From positions 4,688,191 to 4,752,190 of the forward strand of contig CM036223.1 of assembly GCA_020631735.1 (NCBI GenBank): a stretch of 64,000 bases of DNA, given 5' to 3'. This stretch comes from Saccharum officinarum (taxonomy: Eukaryota; Streptophyta; Magnoliopsida; Poales; Poaceae). The notes below the pieces were generated by a model that saw only the letters and a program-made list of their open reading frames with translations, made no database searches and was not told the DNA's origin. This document shows, piece by piece, positions 32,601 to 43,469 of the stretch. Made by a program: the position numbers and the translations under genes. How positions within the stretch are numbered: position 1 is the stretch's first letter; every line of letters starts with the position of its first letter.

Positions 32601-35600
32601 CAAAGTTTTAAATAGCAGGCTAAGCCTCTTAGCGGTTGCCTCTCCAAAAGGCTAAGAAAGGCTATAGCGGGCTAAATAGCGGGCTAAGCCATTTAGCGGC
32701 TGAGAAAAAAAATCAAACATCATGTAATTTTACACATAATAAAGATATAGAAGATGAAAACATTACAAATACCAATAGGGACAGAGAGTTCAAAGTCTCA
32801 CTAACACATTACATCAAAGTTCGTAGTTCATACATGATACATGATACATCACATAGGGACATATATGAGTTCAAAGTTTATACAAAGTTGACAGACATTA
32901 CACTGAATATCAACTAAACAGTGACAGCTAGACAGACAAACAAAAGGCATGGAGCCATAGGCCATAGTCTGGTACATATCAGTACATGACACATGCATTC
33001 AGCATCTGAATAGTTTGTTCTACTCATCTAATCATCTTCAGCATCAGTAGATACCATAGCATTTTGATTTTCCACTGATTCAGAAGCAGAGGATGCAGAC
33101 TGCGGCGTCATCAGAGATGATAGGGTCCTGAATTTCTTCTTAGGGCATGGAGCTCTCTTCCTATTGGCTTTTGCTTGAGATGTTGATGCTCCTTGTGCTT
33201 TTGCTGGTGGTTCTGTACATCCCTGATCTTCTTGACTTTGAGTTGCATTTGGTTCTAATCCAGTAATGAACTCATTGTTGTCATCCTCCAGCACATCATT
33301 AATTTCCTTCTCTATGGGATCTCTACTCTTGTTCTCTTTTTTCTGCCTTAGTTTGGAGTTAAATTTGACAAATACAAGGTCTCTCATCCTTTCATGAAGT
33401 AATCTGTTGCGCTTTTTTGTGTGTACCTAGTTTTGTTCATGTGAATAAAATTCAAGGAATGAGCAGCAATGCAAAATAAATTCATGTAGGTGAGCTCTGG
33501 AAGTAGAATTATTTTTAATACCTGTTCAAATACTGACCAATTCCTCTCACAGCCAGAGGAGCTACATGTTAAACTTAGAATCTTTATTGCCAACAGCCTC
33601 AAATGAGGTGTAGTTGTGCCATGATTCAGCCACCATGTTGCTGCATTAATAAGCAAAGAGTTAAACTCTTGTGATAGCAAAAACGATTATATTGGACAAT
33701 TCACCAATCACATTAGTTTCACAATTTTCACCTGGGTTGAAGTCCTTATTTCTCCTCCGCCTTGTGGCAATGTCATGTCCAAATGACCCTTGCTGTTCCT
33801 TATATTTGTTGAGGTCTTCAATGATATTATCTTGAATTTCTTCATCAGAAATTAGCGTCGTAACACATTCAATTACAGCAGCTCTAAATGATACATCATT
33901 CTCAATGTCTGCCTTGTTTGGGTAATAATAATAAGGGTTCAAATAGTATCCAGCCAAGTGTAGTGGACTCTTCAATTTGTTGTCCCACCTTTGTCAATTA
34001 TTTCCCAAACATGTTTGTATTTTGTCTCATCATTGTCAAACCTCAAAGCAATTTCTCTCTTTGCCTCGAGCATATATCCATGCAAAAATCCCATTGCAGG
34101 CACATCACTATCCATTCTTCTCAGCACATTAGCCAATGGCTCAAAAAAATTAACAGCACTATCAACATTTTTCCAAAAACCTTCAGAGTTCATCACTTTT
34201 TCTGCCTTCTTCCCCTTAGCACTCTTCAGGTAACCCATCTCATTGAGATCATTATCTTTGAAGAGCCTTTTGAGGTCCTTCTTGTTGTCTTGCAAACTCT
34301 TCAGATTCAAATAAGGAGTGGCAAATCGAGTAACTCCAGAGCGAACCAAGTCCTTACCAAGATATTTTCTCATCAAATCCAGCACCCTTGTATGAGCATA
34401 GAGAAATGTAGTCACTTGTCTTGCATTTGCAATTGTTTCCTGAACTGGTTCAAGCTTCCCAATGTCCTCCAACATGAGATCTAGACAGTGAGCTGCACAT
34501 CCATTCCAAAATATTTTGGGTCTCTTTGCTGCTAGAAGACTTGCTGCTGCTACATTAACACTAGCATTGTCAGTGACCACTTGGATAACATTTTCCTCAC
34601 CTATGTCTTCAATGCATCTATCCACAAGGTCAAATATGTATTTACCATTTTTCTTGACAGCAGAGCAGTCCACAAAATCCAAAAAAGGACCCCTTCAGCA
34701 CTATGCATGACCAAATTCATTACTCCCCTGCCCTTCTTATCTGTCCATGCATCTGTCATAAGTGTACAACCTGAGGTTTTCCATGCTTCCTAATGACTCT
34801 TGAATCCATCCAACACCTTCTGTTTCCTTTTCTGCAAGAATGGTCCACTCATCTCATAGGGACTAGGCCCTCTCAAACCTCTACCAAAGGCTCCAATGGC
34901 CTCAACCACATTGGCAAAGCTGGGAAGAAGTACTGTATTGTGTGCAATGCTAGCTTCATAAAAGAACTGACATATATACTCACAAGCTCTATCCCTCTTC
35001 TCTTCTCTTTTCTGAGTTGTTAACTTTGTTTGAACCTTTTCGCTGACATAAGCTCCTTTCTGGTTCTTCTGAACAACCTCTTCTATAGAAGCCAGCTTGT
35101 AGAACGTCTTGATAGATCCACTACCCGATGAAGAAACAACACTACGACTAGGTCCTTTTTGCTAACTTTAGCACAATAATCTCATTCCCATGGTCAGAGT
35201 CTTCACTACACATTTCACCTTCTGAGTGATCCAGATCAATTTCATCTTTGGCCCTTTTCTTTTCCTTTTGCTTTTGTTCCTTTACACTAGTTTTCTTGTT
35301 AATCAAAGCTAGCATCTCTTCCATCACATCAGTCGGAACCTTGTCACACTTAGAGACACCTAAGCCACCGATACGAGCAAGATGATACTTCACTCTTGTA
35401 ATTCCTGTGTTCATCGTCTTCTTGCAGTAGTTGCACACTAGTGAATGCTTCTTCATTGGGTCTAGGCAATAACAATGACTCCATGCAGGGTCATCTGAGT
35501 TGATAACAACTTTGGTTGAAGTTGATTGTTCTACTGATTCAGATGCAACACTTGATGGGGCACCTAACCAACCAAATTAATATGAGATACAAAAATGTCA

Positions 35601-36183
35601 GGCTTACTGCACCAACCTAGAACAGATCTAAAAGTCTAAAACTCTACTTTATTCATGGGAAATAGATGCTCACTACTCACTACCATTCACTTACAGCAGC
35701 ACAAATGCACAACAGAGGAAAAATGAAAAGAGTTTGAAGAATCTCACCTTCTGGCTGGGATTGGGACATGGCCGTCACAGCAACGGTAGCAGGCACCGTC
35801 GCTTGCAATATGTTCTCGCCGCTTGCCGCCGCTGACTTTCGAGTTCCAACTCCCCTTGCCGATCTTGCAGCTTGCACCCTCGCCGGTCACAGCAGCAATA
35901 GCATCCGGCGGCGCCGCCGCCAGCACTCACTCGAGCTCAGGAGGAAAAGGTGTCGAATGGCTAGGGTAATGCCTGGGACAGCTTCCCATCGGTATATATC
36001 CGAATGATTTGGGCCTGTAAGTGTAATGGGCCGATGGAAATAAAGGCCCAGGCCAAATAGCGGCGCTAAATTAACCATGATTTTAGCGGATTTAGCGTTA
36101 AAATCTTCATAGCTTAGCGTTGCTCTTCCAGATCCACTAAATAGCGCTATAGCGGCCGCTATAGCGCGCTATTTACAACTTTG
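32601..36183 (-). mobile_element. Structurally complete hAT transposon, 3,583 bp
   Basis: The ends are CAAAGTTTTAAATAGC (32601) and, inverted, CAAAGTTGTAAATAGC (36183), a 16-bp repeat with one mismatch. They are flanked by the 8-bp duplication ACTTTGAT (32593-32600, 36184-36191), the hAT signature. Subterminal TAGCG/CGCTA motifs are dense at both ends (32625-32700; 36060-36175), as expected for transposase binding. One decayed transposase gene fills the interior on the minus strand. Confidence 0.93.
33028..35877 (-). pseudogene. hAT transposase (BED finger, DUF659-type core, hAT_C), decayed
   Basis: From 35877 leftward: exon 1 starts MQAARSARG and ends at a GTGAGA donor (exon end 35748). The intron runs to 35564. 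Exon 2 holds a BED zinc finger (LVCNYCKKTMNTGITRVKYH, near 35390-35445). The core follows: RACEYICQFFYEASIAHN, LMTDAWTDKKGRG (catalytic Asp region), VIQVVTDNASVNVAAA, and WNGCAAHCLDLMLEDIGKL (34440-34510). The hAT C-terminal dimerisation motif SSSGCERNWSVFEQV lies at 33510-33560, and the end (RDLVFVKFNSKLRQ) in another frame. Stops and shifts (TAG near 34790, one-base shifts near 34683, 33970 and 33400) mean it is unlikely to be functional. Confidence 0.9.
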
Positions 36184-36191
36184 ACTTTGAT

Positions 36192-37183
36192 TGCTCAAAT
36201 GGAGAAGGTGGAGGAGGCCTATCCTGCCCAGCGTTGAGGGCCGGGGCGCGACGAGGCAGCCCCCACGGCGGCGCATGATGGGCCTAGAGCGGAGCCGTAC
36301 GGCGGGGCGCTGCGAGGCCAAGACCAGGGCTGAGCTCGCCGGAGCCGGGGCCGGAACCCGCCTCCACGGCGGAGCTCACCGGCGCCGGACGGGAGCAGAC
36401 ACGCCGAAACGGCTGCGCGCGAGAGGTTGGGAACGGAGCCAGCCCGCACGATGGAGTTCGCCGGAGCCTGGGGTGTAGCTCGGCCATCTCTCACCTCTAC
36501 GTTGTCTCCGCATGCGAGCGAGTCGTCCATGGCCGGTAGGCGGTGCTCGATCGGCGCTCAATCCAGAGCCGTGAGCCGAATGCCAGGATCAGTATTCAGT
36601 AGATCCGATCCACGGCTGCTCGTGCTGGCACGCCTGGCGGCCGATGGCTCACGTATTTCCCCAATTGCGAGATGACGTTGGGATACATAAAAAAATCAAT
36701 CTATTATTAGCAAAATCCAAATAGTGATTGATTATCGAAAGGCAAACGAGATATATGATTTTCATCGTGGTCTGTCTTCCGGGCAAACATGCATCTATGC
36801 ACGCATGTCCTTGCTGATGATCCTTCTCCAATGCGTAGAGATTGTGCCGTTTTGGCCGATGGTGTACACATGCCCACGGCCAATCGGCGGCGTGTGCTGA
36901 GTCAAGGCGTTGGAAAAACAGAAATCAAACCACAATTAGGATCATATTTCAAGATCCATAAATCATTAACAAATTAAGAACGTCTCACCTAGTTGGAAGA
37001 GCCACTGATAACGTGTTGAGAATCGACCTGTTTATAGATTGCCAGATCCGTTTTCTCGTTTTTCCTGTCTCCAGTTCCAAGAAAGAGGCGTATAGAAGTT
37101 GTAGATGCAGATCCCGTTTTCCTTCCCAATTCTCAAGAACAACACAAGGAACGCAGGAGACAAATATACGTGGGAGGGAGCCA
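36192..37183. other. No gene seen
   Basis: A GC-rich block (36190-36660) with overlapping Arg/Pro/Gly ORFs on both strands and no domain, then AT-rich sequence. Purely compositional ORFs are the simplest explanation. Confidence 0.45.
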
Positions 37184-37589
37184 TCTCTTATCTACCCTAC
37201 TAATACACCGACCTTTTTCTTTTCTACATCCACACAAACAAATGTCCCCCACTGAGAAACTACTCCTACATCCACCTTAAAAGTGTACCCACAAAAACAA
37301 CATCTTTCAAAATGAAGTGTCCAGATTTAGTCTCAGCAATCTCTCTCCTTACTCACTCAGGTCCAAGGCCAAGATCCCTTGTGTCAACCTCCTCATCCTC
37401 ACGTCTCCGCGCCCGACGCGAAGCCGCCGCTAATCACGCACACGCCCGCGCGCAAGGCAAGCCACCCCTAATCATGCTCGACTGCTCTCCCTGCTCACAG
37501 TCCGTCCCTGCCGCGTTCCGATCGCCCGTCCTGCCTCCTTCGCCATTGTCGCTGCTTTCAGGTTCTGCAGTAGGCCGGACTTGCAGGAG

Positions 37590-37800
37590 GAGAACGAGTA
37601 CCGGAACTTGCCTCATCATTGCTCCAGGCGGCGCTGATGGGGCTGATCCAGTACGTCGGGGTCACGAAGGTGTAGCCGCAGCTCGTCGGAGGGTTGCAGC
37701 ACCCCGACTGCAGAGGGGTCATCCTTTTCGGGGCCGCCGTGAACAGGTCCTGCGGCCTGTCCATCCCTGCCACGTCGATCTCTGCCGCGGACGCCGCTCC
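37590..37800 (-). pseudogene. Captured tetraspanin fragment
   Basis: The minus strand encodes TPLQSGCCNPPTSCGYTFVT, PTYWISPIS and WSNDEA, then in a shifted frame FSSCKSGLLQNL. This is the large extracellular loop of plant tetraspanins, with its CC pair and following conserved cysteine. Compared with the family, several residues before WSNDEA are missing and a frameshift follows. Only this exon-sized piece is present. Its place between the Helitron 5' end and the Rep gene fits capture. Confidence 0.75.
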
Positions 37801-38570
37801 GACGTTCTTAATGCAGGTTTGATGATGGACAACTTGCTACTTTGCTACGTATACTGGACACAAGGGATTCCCACCTTTCTCCTGTGACACAGATGCAATA
37901 ATCTTTCGACAAAGATGTGTCTGTTCGCAGGATGAATTTTACCTACAGCATTGATAGATGAACCAGAGGTATGACATGCCACCTATGCCTACAGTAATTT
38001 TATTCAGTTCATAGTGTCCACTTTACACTGCTAGACTGGGTGAATTGTTGCTTGCTTTACCATGGTCGCCAATGCCTACAGGAATTTTCATGTGTACAGT
38101 TTAGTTCTACCACCGTTGCCTGCTCAACCCTTCTCTGATCCTTCTGTTCTGCAGATCCCTTCTCTGAAATTCCTGATTCTGTTATCCCCTTGAAATCTCC
38201 AATAAATGATTCTGTTTATATCGCGAAAATTCAAGTTTTTTTCCCAATTGCAATATCTTTCACAGGAAGATGGACTGAAAAACTGAATGAATGAACAACT
38301 GAATCATTGATGGACTGAAAGACTCAATTGGTATGATAATATTTGCCTTGTCCTTGCATTTCGAATCTTTAGTGATGTTTTGTTGCCATTCCTCACTCTA
38401 TTCTCAGAACAACAAACATATGAATTTTCAGATTATTGCTTTCAAAATGGGGGACGCCAGGAGAGGGACGCACTGCGCTCAGCGATGTAACAAACATACA
38501 TACTCTTGGTACATGCATACACACATATTGCTATCAGATATATATACAACGCCATAAATAAGAAACCACC

Positions 38571-40481
38571 ATGTCAACAGCTTGCAGCGAAGAACAACGC
38601 AAGAGAGAGGAAAGGAATAGGAAACAACGTGAGTACCGCGCTAGAAAAAGGGCTCAAGAAACGAACGAGGAAAGGGAGGAGAGGAATAAGAGGCAGCGTG
38701 AGTACCGTGCTCGCCGAAAGGCTGAAACAAGTGCACTTTCAAATGCACCGGATCAACCAGGTGCGCCATCTTCACTAATCTTGCGTGTTATAAGAATACG
38801 GTGTTTATTTTGTTCATGGACCTTGCACTATTTACTTCAACAGCGACGCAATATTCAGAGACTATGACCGTCCTGCAGCCATTGGGCGAGGGATGCATTT
38901 CCGCCCCAAACATGAACTGTGTTGACATGAATATGGCAGGAACCTCAGCCGGAGTAGGACAAGCATCACCAATCCAGACGAGGTATTCCGAAATCTTTAC
39001 TGGGCCATCCTCAGTTCAAGACAAAGAAAATCAAAACCCATGTCATTCTCCAAAATGGTTGCATCGAAACGATAACTATGTCAGAAAGAGGCATCAAGTG
39101 TATGGAGATAATGCACTTCAGCAATCTGCTGAAATAGTTCAGGATCCAGGTGTGTGGCATTTAGTGAATTTTTTTCGATAATAACTACTCAATCGATGGA
39201 TCAATCTTTTTCATTTTATATGCCACCGTAACAACAAATTGCTCATCAGTGTCCAGTTCAATTACCAACAAGCTACTGAGAAGAGAGAGGTACAACAATA
39301 TGGAAGCCTAAAAAAACAGACATTATTGGAGAAAAAAAGGGACCATGCAAGGGATAAGAGAATGAGTGGACATGAGGCCATGCACCATACTCCAGACAGC
39401 AATGCACACCCTGAATTGCTTCATAGTTTTTCCCTTGTGCCACTTTTTTAAAAACCCACAGAGGCAATAGTGACAGCCCACCTTTTTTCTGCAGATGTAT
39501 CACCGCCTCTCCAGACATTAAATGGAACCATCGATCGGGTAGATGAATATGACACTAGCTTGTTCCAACCTGCACACCCTGAATTAGAAGAATATGAAGA
39601 AGAAGAAGGTGGGTTTATTTATAATAATGTCACATACCATTACTTCATATCAATTAGTTCTTTTTACTGATGCAGATGCCATGAACCATGTAACAGATCA
39701 CCTGGAAGACATGGAAGATCAGAGCGACGACGACAAAGCTAGGCAATTCCACGGGGAAGGTACCTGGATATAAGTACTGAATCATACTGTTTTCTAAGTT
39801 TTACCATGTCTATTTATAGCCCATCCTTAACTTCCATGCAGATGAAGGATTTGAATCATACCGTGTACATGGTCATAATGACCTCGACGACCCTTACGAC
39901 TATGTCTACCAGAGTTTACCAGATCAGCACCATGTTTTGAAAAAGGTATCTGATTGCAGCCACTGTGGGGCAATACGATTCAAATATGAACCACCAGGAT
40001 TTTGTTACAGAAAACAAAAGATCCATGTGCATATTCCTGAAGTGTCGGCTGAATTAAAAAGGTTGTTTACCAGTCAGATAGATACTGATGCAAAATATTT
40101 TAGAAAACACATACGTTACTTCAACTCTCATTTCTCTTTCACGACCCTTGGGGTTACCTTGGATCGATGAGTTGCAACCGCAGCAGGCATTGGTATCTAT
40201 ACATTCCGGGTGCACGGTTCCTTGTACCATCGTCTCGATCATTTGGTCCCAGGTTCCAAGGGGCCGCGACACATGCACCTCTACTTTTACAATAAGGCAG
40301 ATGACACGTTAACACATAGAACACGGAGATCTCCTGACCTTGACATAAACCTCATAAGAAATGTTCTCAGTATATTGGAGGACAACCCTTGTGCTCAGAC
40401 CTTCAAGAGGGTTGGAGCCATTCCAAATCTTGATGACTACGTAATTGAACTAAATACTAATGTCACGCCTGACCAGCGGAG
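38571..40481 (+). pseudogene. Helitron Rep-helicase, N-terminal exons
   Basis: Exon 1 starts at the ATG at 38571 and contains two copies of a basic EERN(R/K)(K/R)QREYRAR motif, ending at a GTGCGC donor (38760/38761). Further exons have GT-AG edges: 38844-39149, one starting 39273, 39495-39608, 39676-39759 and 39842 onward. The last begins the helitron-like N-terminal domain (LKKVSDCSHCGAIRFKYEPP, then KYFRKHIRYFNSHFSF near 40095-40140, and GPRHMHLYFYNKADD). A TGA at 40168-40170, in a place expecting Arg, breaks it. The exon ends at AG|GTAC (donor 40482), where the LTR element inserted. Confidence 0.85.
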
Positions 40482-40485
40482 GTAC

Positions 40486-40946
40486 TGTCAGTGTTTGACC
40501 ACCGATAGCCTGTCACGGGGGTACCTGGGATAGTTGTTCGGGCTTCGGCGTATGCTAGAACTCGACGGTGAACGTAGAGATAGTGAATTTATACTGGTTC
40601 AGGCCCTCGATCATAATTGAGTAATAGCCTTTACGTCCAGTCGGTGTTAGCCTTTACGTTAGATTGATTGTGTTGTATTATCTCCTCTTACAGGGGTGCC
40701 CACGCCCTCTCTTTATATCGATAGAGAAGGCTGTGGTGCGGTTACAATCCTAGTTAGATCCAAAGAAGGTATCCTGAACTAAATACAGAAGTTACTTTCC
40801 ATGGGAATCCGGCTATCTGACCTATTCTACTCGGGTTCGGTGTAGCGGACGCTGCACCTCTCCTTGTTGCTCCAGTCCGTGGGCCAGGCTAGGGCCCATG
40901 ACTCGTAGTCATATCGTTAGGGAACTCTATAGGTCCGGCATCGACA
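40486..40946 (-). repeat. 3' LTR (left copy) of the Tat element
   Basis: Plus-strand boundaries TGTCAGTG and GCATCGACA. On the minus strand it starts TGTCGATG after the purine-rich GCTCGGAGGTT. Contains TTTATATCGATAGAG, a TATA-like site. Confidence 0.9.
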
Positions 40947-42593
40947 AACCTCCGAGCATTTTATGGTTGAACTCGAAGACCTCCTTGTTTCTCCAGCTTT
41001 GCCTGATGAATTAGGCTTGTTCTGGGTTCTTTCGACGTGAAGCCTTGAAGTGGTCCTATCTTGAAGAAGTCTTTTGAGTGATGTGCGCTTTTTTAAAGAA
41101 AAAGGGCACTCACTGAGTGTAGCCCCTGAGCCTCTTGCTATTTGGAACAAAAAAGTTGGAGGGTCTTGAATTTTTGATTGTCGAAAAAACTAAAAATTTC
41201 TTCTGAGGATATGTACCCTGCAGCCCCTGAGCATCTTTTCGGGTTCTTTTTGATCGTCAAGAACTTGGATAGAGGGTCTTTTATCATTTTCTTAGGTAGC
41301 CAACCTTATATCCGAGGTTGGTGGTGGTTGGCGGTTGAATTGAATTCTCTGTAGTCACGAGGTGTACAGTGTTGGTATATTCTTTCGAATATGCTTGTCC
41401 TTGAGTACTGTTCCTTCACGCGTGTGTCCTCTCTTATTGATTTCTGTCTTTTCATTAAGACCTTTGTCAGGCTTGTTCTGTTGGTGCTCCCGGTCTATGT
41501 GCACCGTTCTTTGTCTTATAAATACCCTCCCGGTGTGCTGCTTTGATTCATCAGGTGCCTTGTTGTATAGTCTGAAGTTCCTGTAGTCATGAATATGATA
41601 GTTTGTGAAGTAGAGCAACCTCCGGGCGTGAGTTGTAATTCTTGTAAATCTTGTAGTAGATGGAAGAAGTCTTTTGATCAAGATTAGAGGTAGACTAATC
41701 TCGCAGCGGCATTGTACTAGGTAGTGCGTGCTGGTAGGTGGAAGAAGTCTTATGATGTGGGATGCGTTCCCTCATCCAACAGTCCCGGGTTGATCCTTCT
41801 ACACTGTCTTGCGACTGTCCAGTGCAGATCAGCATCTGATCCAGGATCACATCGGGCTTGGATAGAATGATGCTTGCGAGCCTCCCCTGGACTGTGTTGT
41901 TCGGCTGTGCTACTGATATCCGTCTTGAATGCACTGCGTCCTTCCTTTGAGGAAAACAGTGTATCCGAGTTGGGTGTCTTCTGTCGTGTTGTAACTAGGA
42001 GCACGTAGTCGTTTCTAGAGCCGTATTCTTTCTGGGCTCCTTGTTGCTACCTTGCTCGTTGTAGTACCGAGTTCGTTGGGTCTTGTAAGATCTATAATCT
42101 TGTATCTTTTAAAATCATTTGTAATGGAAAGAATCTTGTCTTCTGAGTTGTTGTTCTTCTTCTTGCTGTATTGCCCTAGTTGTTTCTGAGACTCCCGAGT
42201 TCTTTATGTGAAAACCGAGTTCTTTGTCTTCCTAGTGTGGTAACCTTTATTTGCCTCACTGTTAAATGAGTTCTTTTTTTGAGTAATATAAGAACTCTGC
42301 CGTGGTATTGGACGGATAAATCTAAAATCTGCCGTTGTACTGTACCGTTGTGAAAAGGCGTGTCGTCCGTCATTTCAGCCGCATTAGTTATGGCGGGGAA
42401 TAGACCGTTGCGTTCCCATGCCATGTTAATCGGGCCTGGTGGGCCGCATTTTCACCACTGTAAGTCTATTTAAGAGGCCTTTCTTCTTCTTCTTCTTCCA
42501 TCTTACCCTCCTTTTGCCTTCTAGCTTTTATCTTTTGCAAAACCCTAGCACCTAGAGCACCGCCGCTGTTTGTTCTTAGTGCTTTGCTTTTGT
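40947..42593. other. Tat element 3' non-coding region
   Basis: GT-rich sequence with repeated AGCCCCTGAGC(C/A)TCTT phrases (41120 and 41221), and a (TTC)n run at 42482-42499. No convincing ORF on either strand; long non-coding tracts here are usual for this lineage. Confidence 0.6.
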
Positions 42594-43469
42594 ATGGGTA
42601 AGAATAAGTCATCGAGCAAGTCCAAGACGGTCTTTGTGGACGAGGAGGCGTCACTTTCAGTGATCGAGAACCAGGAGTTCATGGCCGTGAGGGCTACGCA
42701 GAAGATCTAGCTGGCCATGATGGAGGATCAGTTGCGCGAGCTCGTTAGCGATGGCCTAATCCAGGACAAGGAGTTTGACGATTGGAAAACCCCAGGCCAG
42801 CACCGGGTTCCAACTCTAGGTCCTGGTGAGATTGTTCTTTTTATCTCCTTCATTCGTGTCAAACTCTATCTTCTCATCTTTGCTTTTCTTCATTGTTTCC
42901 TTAGTTACTTTGAGATTACCTTGAACCATCTTGCTCCTAATGTTGTCCTCCATCTTTCTGCTTTTGTTCATCTTTGCGAAACTTTCCTTGGAATTCCTCC
43001 TTCCCTTTCTCTCTTTCGCTACTTCTTCCGTCTGAAACCCGAACCCCGTAGTGATGACACCCATGTTCTTGGTGGCTGCAGGATCCAGTTTCGCCAAGGT
43101 CATAAAAATCAATTCTTTGATTATGACTTGGTTGATTCTGTGAGGGATTAGCGTGCTGACTGGTTCTATGCCACAAATATGATTCCTCCCCTTGCTGTTC
43201 ATTCTAGCTCTGGTCCCACGGTCAATGACCGCTGGGAAAAGAACCTCTTGACGAGCGACGAGCTCCAGGCGATCAAGCCGTTTCTTGAGAGGATACGTAC
43301 TTTGAAGTAGCTAGGCTTGACTGACTTTAGGATCGTCGCTAGCTTTCTGCGCCACCTAGCTCAACCTCTGAAGGAGCAAGAGCACTATGGCTTCGAGTAC
43401 TTTGGGGTGGAGGACCCCTCTCATATGGTCCCTGCCCTTGAGTTGACTGATGAGGACGCGCTCGAGTGC
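42594..43469 (+). pseudogene. Antisense ORF of Tat element, PF04195-like (putative gypsy-type transposon domain)
   Basis: The frame opened by ATG at 42594 (MGKNKSSSKSK) runs antisense to gag-pol. It encodes pieces typical of the plant family annotated as putative gypsy-type transposon (PF04195): RVPTLGPGEIVLFISF near 42810, a region with FVHLCETFLGI near 42965, then GGCRIQFRQG and DSVRDWR-like sequence near 43075-43150. It continues with SSGPTVNDRWEKNLLT and YGFEYFGVEDP. Frame-preserving TAG codons stand at 42708, 43149 and near 43308. The ORF is cut at 43470 by another LTR. Tat elements are known to carry such an extra ORF between pol and the 3' LTR; its function is not established. Confidence 0.75.

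Noticed and set aside
36191..36675. GC-rich ORFs next to the hAT element as a gene first exon
   Set aside because: Several frames on both strands are open with the same biased composition and no motif or splice edge fits.
37312..37887. 191-codon plus-strand ORF as a gene
   Set aside because: It is largely the antisense shadow of the tetraspanin fragment and of GC-rich sequence.
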